From positions 124,001 to 188,000 of the forward strand of contig NZ_BMRM01000004.1 of assembly GCF_014648635.1 (NCBI RefSeq): a stretch of 64,000 nt of DNA, given 5' to 3'. The notes below the pieces were generated by a model, which worked only from the letters and a program-made list of their open reading frames with translations, did not search any database and had not been told where the DNA came from. This DNA comes from Streptomyces cinerochromogenes (GTDB lineage Bacteria > Actinomycetota > Actinomycetes > Streptomycetales > Streptomycetaceae). The translations under genes and the position numbers were made by a program. Below are positions 15,804 through 24,092 of this stretch, in pieces. Each line of letters opens with the position of its first letter. Position 1 is the stretch's first letter.

Positions 15804-16430
15804 TCACTCACCCGGTGGCTCGGGCGGCAGACTCGTCCGCAGGCGCGGCAGCATGCCCGGCGCCGCGAGTCCGGGCAGCAGGAGCCGCCACAGCGCGGAG
15901 ATCCGGGCGGGCAGGTCCTGTCGGCTGCTGTAGACCTCCGACATCACCTGCAGGCCGGTGTACGCACCGACGATGGTCGACGCCACCTCCGACAGATCGG
16001 TTCCCGGCAGCAGTTCGCCCTGCTTGTCCGCCTGGCACAGGAGATCCTCCACCAGCGTGATCGACTGGTTGTACGGAGTCTGCGACGACATCGAGAAGGA
16101 CGACCGTTCCACGGCCAGCCGCACACTGGCCCGCAGCACCATGTCCGTCTGGAGCCGGAGCGAGAAGGCCAGGGTGAGGTCGATGACCGACTGGAGCTTC
16201 ACCGGCTGGTCCGGGTCCGGCACCACCAGGGCCTCGCCGTGCGCCTGCGCAAGCGCCGCGGCGATGGCTTCCTTCGAGGGAAAGTGGTGGTACAGCGCGC
16301 CGCGGGTGAGACCGGCTCTGGCGAGGATCTCGTTCGTGCTCGCCGCGTCGTATCCGCGCTCGCCGAACACCACCGCTGCGGCCTCCAGGATTGAGCGTCT
16401 GGACCTGATGCCTCGCTCCTGTTGGGCCAT
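15804..16430 (-). CDS. Gamma-butyrolactone-receptor-type TetR regulator
   Basis: This 208-residue TetR-family repressor has an N-terminal helix-turn-helix at about residues 8-55, with TNEILARAGLTRGALYHHFPSKEAI. The following region, LQSVIDLTLAFSLRLQTDMVLRASVRL, closely follows the ligand-binding helices of ScbR/ArpA-type butyrolactone receptors. The MAQQERGIRSRRSIL start matches that family. It is encoded near an AfsA-type synthase gene, the usual partner. It would repress target promoters until a gamma-butyrolactone binds. ATG 16430 was chosen on family length. Confidence 0.85.
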   Translation of the reverse strand: MAQQERGIRSRRSILEAAAVVFGERGYDAASTNEILARAGLTRGALYHHFPSKEAIAAALAQAHGEALVVPDPDQPVKLQSVIDLTLAFSLRLQTDMVLRASVRLAVERSSFSMSSQTPYNQSITLVEDLLCQADKQGELLPGTDLSEVASTIVGAYTGLQVMSEVYSSRQDLPARISALWRLLLPGLAAPGMLPRLRTSLPPEPPGE

Positions 16431-16509
16431 CCGTGGATCCTCGCATCTCAGGTTCAAAGAAATACAAACGTGCCTGCGCCATTATTCCACCGGCGCGGTG
16501 TCCTCATTT

Positions 16510-16569
16510 GCCGGAATCGGTGCCGGAATCGGTACCGGAATCGGTGCCGAAGTCGTGGCCGGAATCGGT
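16510..16569. repeat. 12-bp tandem repeat, five copies
   Basis: The unit GCCGGAATCGGT occurs at 16510, 16522 and 16558, with variant copies at 16534 (ACCGGAATCGGT) and 16546 (GCCGAAGTCGTG). It lies in the 156-bp gap between the response-regulator stop and the TetR start. On the minus strand it would read as Thr-Asp-Ser-Gly repeats in a frame that is not used by either gene. It looks like a small minisatellite. Confidence 0.85.
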
Positions 16570-16586
16570 GCCGGCGGCCTCCTGGA

Positions 16587-17318
16587 TCACACATGCCCGA
16601 TCCGGAAACCGACGCCGCGCACCGTGACGATCCAGCGGCTCGATCCCAGCTTGCTCCGGAGGCTGCTGACGTGCGTGTCGATGGTGCGGCTGCTCTGCGA
16701 CCACTCGTCGTCCCACACCCGGCTCAGCAGCTGACGGCGGGAGAGGGTGGTGCCCGGCTGCGAGGCGAGCTGGTACAGCAGGTCGAACTCCTTGGGCGTG
16801 AGGTCCACCCGCCGTCCGTCCAGGAGCAGTTCACGCGCCGCCGCGTCGATCCGCAGCGGACCGTGCGTGACGACCTGCGCCTGCGGTGTGTGCGGACGGA
16901 CCCGGCGCAGCACCGCTTCCATCCGGGCGAGCAGTTCCCGCAGGCCGTAGGGCTTGGTGATGTAGTCGTCGGCGCCGGCCTGCAGCCCGAGCACGCAGTC
17001 GAGTTCGGCGCCGCGTGAGGTCATGGAGATGATCGGCACGTTACCGACCACCCGGATCCGCCGGCACACTTCGAGGCCGTCGAGGTCGGGGAGGTCGAGG
17101 TCCAGCAGGACCATGTCGACACCGCTGTGGGCCTGCAGTGCCTCGGCACCGGTGGACACGCTGGTGGCCAGATATCCGTTCCTGCGCAGCTCCTGCGTCA
17201 GGTCCTCAGCGGCCGGGGCGTCGTTCTCGACGACGAGCACCTGCAACGCCTGTCCGCCCGCCGGCGGGTGCCCTGACCCGCTGTGTGGTGGCGCCAGATC
17301 CATGACCTGCCGATTCAC
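16587..17318 (-). CDS. OmpR/PhoB-family response regulator (orphan)
   Basis: This 243-residue response regulator has a receiver domain at about residues 25-140 with LVVENDAP, the phospho-acceptor Asp in LLDLDLPDLDG and KPYGLRELLARMEAVLRR. A winged-helix DNA-binding domain follows at 150-243, with LTPKEFDLLYQLASQPGTTLSRRQLLSRVW and the TIDTHVSSLRSKL recognition helix. No histidine kinase gene is next to it. The GTG at 17318 has an AAGGAG site 7 bases upstream; GTG 17324 is the alternative. It lies between the butyrolactone receptor and synthase genes and may add a second input to that switch. Confidence 0.9.
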   Translation of the reverse strand: MNRQVMDLAPPHSGSGHPPAGGQALQVLVVENDAPAAEDLTQELRRNGYLATSVSTGAEALQAHSGVDMVLLDLDLPDLDGLEVCRRIRVVGNVPIISMTSRGAELDCVLGLQAGADDYITKPYGLRELLARMEAVLRRVRPHTPQAQVVTHGPLRIDAAARELLLDGRRVDLTPKEFDLLYQLASQPGTTLSRRQLLSRVWDDEWSQSSRTIDTHVSSLRSKLGSSRWIVTVRGVGFRIGHV

Positions 17319-17706
17319 CTGCACGCTCCTTCCCCCAAGGGCGCAACTTCGAACTGTTGACCGTCACGGTACCAGGCGCAGTTGTCTGTTTGTCAACGCG
17401 ATTCATCAACGGCATGGTCGAGGTGCCGCCCCGTCAAGAACCCGTCAGGGAAGACCCTCACGGGTGAGGAGAGGGGCATATCCGCCCCAACTCCCCTTCG
17501 GCAGTCCTGATCTGTGCGGTGACTGGCGCGTTAGGCGCGTATGGCCATCGTGTTAACCAGCCGAGGCCGACCCTGCTTGGTAGATCTTTTACTTTAGAAT
17601 CAAGCCGACCTGTCTGTATGTTCGAGGCGTGCGCCTTCCGTTGGGGGACGGGGGGGAGGGGCGCACGTCTGGTTGGCCCCTGTCCATGAGCAGAGCAGGA
17701 CTCCGC
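17319..17706. other. Divergent intergenic region between response regulator and afsA-like gene
   Basis: This 388-bp stretch separates divergent genes and carries no gene that I can support. It contains AT-richer segments around 17340-17415 and 17580-17605 that could hold the two promoters, and the palindromic site described at 17597-17623. Confidence 0.6.
17597..17623. promoter_or_regulatory. ARE-like pseudopalindrome upstream of the butyrolactone synthase gene
   Basis: The segment begins GAATCAAGCCGACC and ends TGTCTGTATGTTC. The two halves are partially inverted copies and resemble the autoregulatory elements bound by ScbR/ArpA-type receptors (conserved AC-rich and GT-rich arms about one turn apart). 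It lies 84 bp upstream of the chosen start of the AfsA-like gene. The match was judged by eye. Confidence 0.4.
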
Positions 17707-18666
17707 ATGCTGACCACGGCCCGAACTACCGCGACCGACCGCGCTCCGGCCCAGGAACCGCTTCTCACCACCACCGTTCCGCGCGAGTTCGTCCACCGCG
17801 CCTCCGTGGCGGAGGTGTTCCTCACCGGCTGGGCGGCCGAGAAGACCGACTCGGGCGAATCCGACGCCTTCGTGGTGCGGGCCCAGTGGCCGCGCAACCA
17901 CGCCCTCTTCGCCCCGGTGGGCGGCTACCAGGACCCGCTGCTGATGGTCGAGTCGATACGCCAGATCGGAAGTCTGCTGGCCCACGCCGAGTACGCGGTC
18001 CCCTTCGGCCACCAGTTCCTGATGCGGGACATGTCCTTCACCGCCGCCGCCTCGGCGTTCGAGGTGGAACCCGTCCCGACCGAGGTGGAACTCCACGCGG
18101 TGTGCCGTGAACTCGTCCGCCGGGGCAGGACCATCGCCGGCATGCGCTACGAGGTCTGCGTCCGGCGCGGCGACCTGACCGTCGCCACCGGTGGCGCCAG
18201 CTACAGCTGCACCAGCCCGGCCGCCTACCGACGGCTGCGCGGTGAGCGGCCCACCCGCACCTTCCGTGACGTCCCGGCGCCGGCCGACCCGGCCGAGGTG
18301 GGCCGCACCGACCCGGACCACGTGGTGCTCGCCGACCGTGCCGTGCCCGGTGAGAACCGGTGGGAGCTGCGGGTCGACACCGGGCACCCCTGCTTCTTCG
18401 ACCACCCGGTGGACCACGTCCCCGGCATGGTCCTGATCGAGGCCGCCCGGCAGGCCGCCCGTGCCGCGACGGGGCAGCCCGGGGCCCTTCTCGTCGCCCT
18501 GGACACCGAGTTCACGCGCTACGCCGAACTCGACGCCCCGTGCTGGATCGAGGCCCGGGCCGGCGACCTCGACGCCGCCGGCAACCTGCGGGTCCGTGTG
18601 AGCGGCATCCAGGAGGGAGAGCAGGTCTTCGCCGCGGACCTGACCCTGCGTTGCCCGGCCGCCTGA
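17707..18666 (+). CDS. AfsA/ScbA-family gamma-butyrolactone biosynthesis protein
   Basis: This 319-residue protein has the two AfsA repeats. The first runs from VPREFVHRASVAEVFLTGW through HALFAPVGGYQDPLLMVESIRQIG to the FGHQFLMRDMSF strand. The second holds ELRVDTGHPCFFDHPVDHVPGMVLIEAARQAA. Family members transfer a beta-ketoacyl group to dihydroxyacetone phosphate, the first step of butyrolactone signal synthesis. ATG 17707 has an AGGA site 6 bases upstream and gives a length close to ScbA (about 314). ATG 17686 and GTG 17629 are alternatives. It is paired with a receptor gene 1.3 kb away. Confidence 0.92.
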   Translation: MLTTARTTATDRAPAQEPLLTTTVPREFVHRASVAEVFLTGWAAEKTDSGESDAFVVRAQWPRNHALFAPVGGYQDPLLMVESIRQIGSLLAHAEYAVPFGHQFLMRDMSFTAAASAFEVEPVPTEVELHAVCRELVRRGRTIAGMRYEVCVRRGDLTVATGGASYSCTSPAAYRRLRGERPTRTFRDVPAPADPAEVGRTDPDHVVLADRAVPGENRWELRVDTGHPCFFDHPVDHVPGMVLIEAARQAARAATGQPGALLVALDTEFTRYAELDAPCWIEARAGDLDAAGNLRVRVSGIQEGEQVFAADLTLRCPAA

Positions 18667-18715
18667 CCCGCACCGTCGTGGGGAGAGACCCGACGCGCGG
18701 AGGGAGAGGCCCGGC

Positions 18716-19645
18716 GTGCCCACCGTTCTGATCACCGGCGCCGCGGGCTTCGTGGGCGGTCACGTGGTCCATGAGGCCGCGCGGCGGGGCGCGGCCCTCG
18801 CCCTGCTGTCGCACAGCCGTCCGGTGGCCGCCGCCGGGAGGGGGCACCGGATCGTGCCGGCCGACCTCACCGACCCGGGCTCGCTGCGGGGCGTGTGCGA
18901 GGGGGTGGACGTCGTGCTGCACTGCGCGTCGTACATCGGCTCGGAACCCGGCGGCAACGAGGCCGTCAACGCCCGGGGCACGCGGAACCTGGTCGCCGAG
19001 GCCCGTCGCTCCGGGGTGTCCCGCATCGTGTACGTGAGCACGGCGTCCGTCTACGGCCGGGGCACCTTCCGGGACGCCGCCCCCGGGCAACTCCTCAGGA
19101 GCCCGGGTTCGCCCACATCGGCGAGCCGGGTCGCGGCCGAGGACGCCGTTCTCGGAGCCGGCGGGGTCGTCCTGCGTCCCCATCTGGTGCACGGGCCGGG
19201 GGACAGATGGGTCGTCCCGGGTATCGCCCGGCTCCTGCGCGCGCTGCCCGGCACGGTGGAGGGCTGGACCGCCCGTGTCTCGCTGGTCTCGGCGCGGGAC
19301 CTCGCCCGCCTCGTGGTCGGTGCCGGCCTCGCGCCCGCGGCCGGTCTGACGTCCACGGCGTACCACGCGACCCACCCGGAGCCCGTCCGCGCGCGGACGC
19401 TGCTGCGCGCGGTCGCCGCGTGCGCCTCGCTCCCCTGGCCGCGGCGGGACCTCTCCGTCTCCCAGGCGCGGGCGCACCTGGCGGCGGACGACCGGTCGTT
19501 GCACGCGCTCGACCTGCTGAGGACCGACCACTGGTTCGACGGTGTCCCGCTCTGGCGCGATCTGCGTCTGGCGCCCGGCCCCGGTTTCGGGGCCGGGTTC
19601 GCGGAGTCGGCCGACTGGTACCGCCGGACCCTGCTCGCCGCCTGA
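18716..19645 (+). CDS. NAD-dependent epimerase/dehydratase family reductase
   Basis: This 309-residue extended short-chain dehydrogenase starts with VLITGAAGFVGGHVV, the GxxGxxG NAD(P)-binding loop, and has YVSTASVYG at the catalytic Ser/Thr position. The usual YxxxK is altered: the corresponding stretch reads SASRVAAED, so the active-site Tyr may be missing. It starts at GTG with GGAGGGAGAGG upstream, 49 bases after the AfsA-like gene, and is probably in the same operon. Similar reductases accompany AfsA homologues in other streptomycetes, so a role in modifying the signal molecule is likely. Confidence 0.8.
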   Translation: MPTVLITGAAGFVGGHVVHEAARRGAALALLSHSRPVAAAGRGHRIVPADLTDPGSLRGVCEGVDVVLHCASYIGSEPGGNEAVNARGTRNLVAEARRSGVSRIVYVSTASVYGRGTFRDAAPGQLLRSPGSPTSASRVAAEDAVLGAGGVVLRPHLVHGPGDRWVVPGIARLLRALPGTVEGWTARVSLVSARDLARLVVGAGLAPAAGLTSTAYHATHPEPVRARTLLRAVAACASLPWPRRDLSVSQARAHLAADDRSLHALDLLRTDHWFDGVPLWRDLRLAPGPGFGAGFAESADWYRRTLLAA

Positions 19646-19647
19646 GG

Positions 19648-20826
19648 TCAGAGGGGGTCACGGCCCCCGGCGGCGGGTGTCGGTGCTGGTGTCAGTGCCG
19701 GTGCAGGTGCCGGTACAGGTGCCGCGCCGGGGCGGCGGTAGACGTACGGGGGCGGCTCGGCACGGCCGGCGTCGGCCGGGTCGCGGACGAGATGGTGGTC
19801 GGGGGAGAGGGCGCAGGCAGGGTCGGTGCGGGTGGCGTCGCCGGTGAGGGCGAAGGCCTGGCAGCGGCAGCCGCCGAAGTCCTCCTCCCGGCGCGGGCAG
19901 CCGCGGCAGGGGCCGGTCATCCAGTCCGTGCCGCGGTAGCGGCCGAAGGCCGGGGAGTGTTCCCAGATCCAGGCGAGGGGGTGGTCGCGGACGCTGGGCG
20001 GGTCGAGGTCCGGCAGGGAGGCGGCCGCGGGGCACGGCAGGACGGTTCCGTCCGGTGTGACGGTGAGCGAGACCGCGCCCCAGCCGCCCATGCAGGGCTT
20101 GGCCACGCCGTCGAAGTAGTCGGGGACGACCCAGACCAGGTCGATCCGGTCGCCCAGTTGCTCCCGGCGGCGCTCCACCGTCTCCCGGGCGCGGGACAGC
20201 TGGTCGCGGGTGGGCAGCAGCGCGGACCGGTTGAGCAGGCCCCAGCCGTAGAACTGGGTGTTGGCCAGCTCGACGCGGTCCGCTCCCCAGGCCACGCCCA
20301 GGTCGATGAGGGCGTCGACGGCGTCGAGGTTGTCGCGGTGCAGGACGACGTTCAGCCCCAGCGGGAGCCCGGCCCGGCGGACGAGGGCCGCCGCCCGTTC
20401 CTTCGCGGCGAAGGAGGAGGGGCGTCCGGCGATACGGTCGCCGGCCCGCGGGTCGGCGTGCTGCACGGACAGTTGGACGCTGCGCAGCCCGGCCGCGGTG
20501 AGCGCGGCCAGCCGGGCCTCGTCCAGACCGGTGCCGCTCGTGACCAACTGGGTGTAGATCCCGGCGGTTTCGGCGGCGGCCACGATCTGTTCCAGGTCGG
20601 GCCGGAGCAGCGGCTCGCCGCCGGAGAGGTGGGTGTGCACGACGCCCAGCGCACCGGCCTGCCGCAGGACGTCCGTCCACTCCTCGGTGCTCAGCTCGGC
20701 GGAGCGGCGGGCCAGTTCCAGGGGGTTCGAGCAGTACGGGCAGTGCAGCGGGCAGGCGTGGGTGAGTTCGGCGAGCAGGGCCCACGGGGGTGCCACGGCG
20801 GATCCGGGGGGCGCGGGAGCGGTCAC
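19648..20826 (-). CDS. pqqE: PqqE, radical SAM enzyme of PQQ biosynthesis
   Basis: This 392-residue radical SAM protein has the CxxxCxxC cluster motif CPLHCPYC near residue 24. It has a SPASM-type C-terminal Cys-rich region with CMGGWG, PCRGCPRREEDFGGCRCQAF and a later Cys. PqqE joins Glu and Tyr side chains of the PqqA peptide. The GTG start overlaps the pqqD stop (GTGA). The last 50 residues are a Pro/Ala-rich tail not needed for the family fold. The gene ends two bases from the convergent epimerase gene. Confidence 0.95.
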   Translation of the reverse strand: MTAPAPPGSAVAPPWALLAELTHACPLHCPYCSNPLELARRSAELSTEEWTDVLRQAGALGVVHTHLSGGEPLLRPDLEQIVAAAETAGIYTQLVTSGTGLDEARLAALTAAGLRSVQLSVQHADPRAGDRIAGRPSSFAAKERAAALVRRAGLPLGLNVVLHRDNLDAVDALIDLGVAWGADRVELANTQFYGWGLLNRSALLPTRDQLSRARETVERRREQLGDRIDLVWVVPDYFDGVAKPCMGGWGAVSLTVTPDGTVLPCPAAASLPDLDPPSVRDHPLAWIWEHSPAFGRYRGTDWMTGPCRGCPRREEDFGGCRCQAFALTGDATRTDPACALSPDHHLVRDPADAGRAEPPPYVYRRPGAAPVPAPAPALTPAPTPAAGGRDPL

Positions 20827-21101
20827 GTCAGCCAGCCCTCCCGGCGCAGGCTGTCCAGGAACGCGGGGACGGTGCCGGCCACCGGCGCGCCGGGGAAGCG
20901 CTCGGACAGCTCGCCAATGATCCCGGGCACGGTGCGGGTGCCGTCGCACAGGCCGACGACGGTGCCGGCCCGCCCGGTGAGGACGACCACGCGTTCCGGC
21001 AGGACCAGCAGGTCCGTGTCGCGCACGGGGTCGTGCCGCAGCATCAGCGCGGGGGCGAGCGCGGGGCGCCACTGGTCCGCCGGGGCCGCGGGGCGGGGCA
21101 T
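20823..21101 (-). CDS. pqqD: PqqD, peptide chaperone for PqqE
   Basis: This 92-residue protein matches PqqD: LMLRHDPVRDTDLLVLPERVVVLTGRAGTVVGLCDGTRTV, then a C-terminal helix ending FLDSLRREGWL. PqqD binds the PqqA precursor peptide (a RiPP recognition element) and presents it to PqqE. It overlaps pqqC upstream by ATGA and pqqE downstream by GTGA, so these subunits are translationally coupled. Confidence 0.95.
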   Translation of the reverse strand: MPRPAAPADQWRPALAPALMLRHDPVRDTDLLVLPERVVVLTGRAGTVVGLCDGTRTVPGIIGELSERFPGAPVAGTVPAFLDSLRREGWLT

Positions 21102-21835
21102 CACACCGGCTCCGGCAGGCTGTGCCGACCGGCGTGCTGCTGTACGGCGTCGAGCAGGGACCACAGCACGTCGCACTTGAAGGAGAGCGCGGCCACGGCC
21201 TTCTCCTGCTCCTCCGGGGTACGGGCCCACTCCAGGACGAGGTCCAGCGCCTCGGCGCTGTCGCGCCGGCCCTGGTCGACGCGGGCGCGGAAGTAGGCGA
21301 GTCCGTCGGGGGCGATCCAGGGGTAGTGGCGCTCGAACGCCTCGATGCGCAGGCGCATCAGGTCGGGCGCGGTCAGCTCGGTCAGCGAGGCGGCGACGGC
21401 CTCCAGGGGGGAGCGCAGCCGGCAGAAGTTGACGTAGCCCTCCACGGCGAGCCGGACGCCCGGCAGCACGGTGCCGCCCGACAGCAGGGTCGCGCGGTCC
21501 AGGCCGGCCGCCTCGCCGAGCCGCAGCCAGCGCTCGATGCCGCCCTCGCCCTCGCCGCGCCCGTCGTGGTCCTCGATCCGCCGCAGCCACATGCGCCGCA
21601 GGCGGGACGAGTCCAGCTTCGCGAGGATCAGCGCGTCCTTGACCGGGATGTGGCGCTGGTAGTGGAAGCGGTTGGTGATCCAGCAGCGCACCTCGTGCGG
21701 GGTGAGGTCGCCCTCGTGCATGCGGAGGTTGAAGGGGTGGCGGTCGTGGTACCGGTCCTGGCCCACCGCGCGCAGGCGGGACTCGAACTCGGCGCGGCTC
21801 CAGGGCTTCGCCGGCGGGGCGAGTGTCGTGGTCAC
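21101..21835 (-). CDS. pqqC: PqqC, pyrroloquinoline-quinone synthase
   Basis: This 244-residue protein aligns with PqqC throughout. Recognisable segments are HPFNLRMHEGDLTPHEVRCWITNRFHYQRHIPVKDALILAK, IEDHDG, AVEGYVNFCR and AFERHYPWI, which supply the His, Arg and Tyr residues of the active site. PqqC performs the final ring closure and eight-electron oxidation. The GTG start overlaps the pqqB stop (GTGA). Length is typical of the family. Confidence 0.96.
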   Translation of the reverse strand: MTTTLAPPAKPWSRAEFESRLRAVGQDRYHDRHPFNLRMHEGDLTPHEVRCWITNRFHYQRHIPVKDALILAKLDSSRLRRMWLRRIEDHDGRGEGEGGIERWLRLGEAAGLDRATLLSGGTVLPGVRLAVEGYVNFCRLRSPLEAVAASLTELTAPDLMRLRIEAFERHYPWIAPDGLAYFRARVDQGRRDSAEALDLVLEWARTPEEQEKAVAALSFKCDVLWSLLDAVQQHAGRHSLPEPV

Positions 21836-22746
21836 AGCTCGATCACCATTCCGTCTTCGGCCACCCCGAGACCCAGCCGGGCGAGCCGCTTGTGCTGCGG
21901 CGCCGCGGGGTCGACGAGGGGATTCGTGTTGTTGAGGTGGGTGTAGAGGCAGCGGGCGGGCAGCGTGGCGAGGATGCGGGCGGTGCCGCCCGGCCCGTCG
22001 ATGGGCAGGTGGCCCATGCCGGTGGCGGTGCGGGGGGAGATGCCGGCGCTGCGGGGCTCCTCCTCGTCCCAGAAGGTGCCGTCGAGGATGACGCAGTCGG
22101 CTTCGGCGGCGGCCTGGTGCAGCGCGTCGGACCAGGCGGCCACGGCCGGGGCGTACAGGACGGTCCGGCCGGTGGCCGGTTCGTACAGGCGCAGCGCGAC
22201 GACCCAGGCGCCGTCGGCGGGGGCGTCGACGGCGTAGCGCGGTCGCTTGCCGGAGACGGGTACGGCGCTGACCAGCAGGCCGGAGCCGGCCGGGCCGCCG
22301 GTGTCGCCGAGCAGCGGCTGGGTGCCGGGGCACCGCAGTTCCCGCCAGGTCAGGGTGGTGTACGGGGTGAGGACCGGGCCGAGGCGCAGGCGGTGGTCGA
22401 CCGCCTGGCGGACGGGGGCGGTGGCGAGGATCTCCAGGCGGTCCGCCTCGCGCAGCCGCCAGATTCCCAGCGTGTGGTCGAGTTCGGCGTCGGTGAGGAC
22501 GACCCCGGCGACCGGCGTCTGCCGGGGCCTGGGCCCGGGGTGAAGCACCGGGTGGTCCTCGATCTGGTCGCCGAGGTCGGGGGTGGCGTTGACGAGGTAC
22601 CAGCGGCCCTCGTCGGCACGGACGGCCAGTGAGGCGTGCAGGCGGCGCCGCCCGGGGTGGGCACGTGCCCCGGAGCACCCGGGGCACGCGCAGTTCCACT
22701 GGGGGATGCCGCCGCCGGCCGCGGTACCGAGCACCTGCAGCAGCAT
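21832..22746 (-). CDS. pqqB: PqqB, metallo-beta-lactamase-fold protein of PQQ biosynthesis
   Basis: This 304-residue protein begins MLLQVLGTAAGGGIPQWNC, the PqqB signature, with a CxxCxxC-like NCACPGC element. It has the LTDAELDHTLGIWRLR region and GHLPIDGPGG near residue 245. PqqB belongs to the metallo-beta-lactamase superfamily and acts late in PQQ formation as a hydroxylase of the tyrosine-derived part. It starts 7 bases after pqqA. Confidence 0.95.
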   Translation of the reverse strand: MLLQVLGTAAGGGIPQWNCACPGCSGARAHPGRRRLHASLAVRADEGRWYLVNATPDLGDQIEDHPVLHPGPRPRQTPVAGVVLTDAELDHTLGIWRLREADRLEILATAPVRQAVDHRLRLGPVLTPYTTLTWRELRCPGTQPLLGDTGGPAGSGLLVSAVPVSGKRPRYAVDAPADGAWVVALRLYEPATGRTVLYAPAVAAWSDALHQAAAEADCVILDGTFWDEEEPRSAGISPRTATGMGHLPIDGPGGTARILATLPARCLYTHLNNTNPLVDPAAPQHKRLARLGLGVAEDGMVIEL

Positions 22747-22753
22747 GACGGGG

Positions 22754-22891
22754 CTAGCGGACGCTGAGGGAGTAGGCGGTGACCTCCAGCGCGGTGTCGA
22801 CGACCACGTATCCGGGGGTCTGCCAGGCGGTCCGCTCCGTCTCCTCGGGGGCGCGGGCGGGCTGCTCGGCCCGTTCTACGGCTTCGGTCAT
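22754..22891 (-). CDS. pqqA: PqqA, precursor peptide
   Basis: This 45-residue peptide is too short for most gene finders but is clear in sequence. It ends TPGYVVVDTALEVTAYSLSVR in outline, with the Glu-x-x-x-Tyr pair (Glu36 and Tyr40) that PqqE cross-links to form PQQ. An AAGGAAGG ribosome site lies 8 bases before the ATG. It is the first gene of the pqqABCDE operon and lies 79 bases after the PQQ-dependent dehydrogenase gene. The N-terminal leader is longer than in many PqqA peptides of about 23-30 residues. Confidence 0.93.
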   Translation of the reverse strand: MTEAVERAEQPARAPEETERTAWQTPGYVVVDTALEVTAYSLSVR

Positions 22892-22970
22892 GATGCGTGC
22901 CTTCCTTTCTGCACAGGGGTGTGCGGGGTGTTGCCCTCCCGGGCGGGAGGGAGCCTGGGGCCGGCCGTCC

Positions 22971-24092
22971 CTACTTGATCGTCACCTTGAGGAGGAGGTC
23001 CTTGGCGATGCCGCGGTCGCTGGTGCCCATCCACAGCTGGTCGGCGCCGGGGACCTTGGCCAGGGCCCGCAGCCGGCCGTAGGCGCCGTTGTAGTAGGCG
23101 GTCGCGCGGCCGACGTCCTGGCCGGTGGCGTCGATCGGGATGCGCCACAGCCGGCGGCCGCTCAGCGTGGTGGCGTAGATGACGTTGTTCACGACCGCGA
23201 CCTGGGCGGGCACGCCCCCCTCGTCCGGCTTCCAGACCAGCTTCGGGTTCGTCATCCCCGCGCGGGAGCAGGAGCCCTCACAGGCCGGCCAGCCGTAGTT
23301 CCGGCCCGGCTTGACGAGGTTGAGTTCGTCCCAGGTCTCCAGGCCGATCTCGGTCGACCACAGCCGCCCGGCACGGTCCCAGGCCAGTCCCTGGGGATTG
23401 CGGTGGCCGTAGCTGTAGACGCGGGTGCCGAAGGGGTTCCCGGGAGCCGCGGCACCGGTCTTCGTGATCCGCAGGATCTTTCCGTTGAGGGACTTCTTGT
23501 CCTGGGCCAGTGCGCCCTGCTGGGCGTCGCCGGTGGCGACGTACAGGTATCCGTCGGGCCCGAAGGCGATCTTCCCGCCGTTGTGCTGGGTGTCCCTGAC
23601 GATCCCGGTCAGGACGGGGGTGTACCCGCTCAGCTTCTTGCCGTCGAAACGCATCCTGACCACACGGTTGTCCGTGCGCGTGGTCTCCATGAAGAACACG
23701 TCCTGGTCGGACGTCCCGTTCCAGGTCGGGGACACGGCGACACCGAGCAGTCCGCCCTTGTCCTGCGTCTGCTGGTTCCACACCGCGTTCGGCACCGTGC
23801 CGACCTTCTTCTTGGCGCCGTCCAGGGCGACCTTCCAGACCACGGCGGTGTCGCGTTCGGTCACCAGCGCCGCTTTGTCCGTCCGGAGGAAGGAGATTCC
23901 CCAGGGCGTCGTCAGGGTGCGGTTCAGCGTGCTGACCGAGGACGGTGCGCCGCCCGCGCGGGCGGCGGCGGGCGTTTCCGCGGCCGTCGAGGGCGGTCCG
24001 GACAGGCCTACGGCCAGGACGGCGGCGGCAGCGGTGAGCGCGGCCGTTCCCAGCCGGGCCCTGTGCAGCGCCGAATGCGCCAAGCGTGACAT
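22971..24092 (-). CDS. Secreted PQQ-dependent sugar dehydrogenase
   Basis: This 373-residue protein has a Sec-type signal peptide (residues 1-38, ending STAAETPA). A six-bladed beta-propeller of the soluble glucose/sorbosone dehydrogenase family follows. Diagnostic segments are TPWGISFL, KGGLLGVAVSP, HNGGKIAFGPDGYLYVATGD with the catalytic His, GHRNPQGLAWD, GLETWDELN and GRNYGWP. It would oxidise sugars outside the cell with PQQ. The ATG has GAAGGAAAGG upstream. Its position directly before pqqA supports PQQ dependence. Confidence 0.93.
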   Translation of the reverse strand: MSRLAHSALHRARLGTAALTAAAAVLAVGLSGPPSTAAETPAAARAGGAPSSVSTLNRTLTTPWGISFLRTDKAALVTERDTAVVWKVALDGAKKKVGTVPNAVWNQQTQDKGGLLGVAVSPTWNGTSDQDVFFMETTRTDNRVVRMRFDGKKLSGYTPVLTGIVRDTQHNGGKIAFGPDGYLYVATGDAQQGALAQDKKSLNGKILRITKTGAAAPGNPFGTRVYSYGHRNPQGLAWDRAGRLWSTEIGLETWDELNLVKPGRNYGWPACEGSCSRAGMTNPKLVWKPDEGGVPAQVAVVNNVIYATTLSGRRLWRIPIDATGQDVGRATAYYNGAYGRLRALAKVPGADQLWMGTSDRGIAKDLLLKVTIK

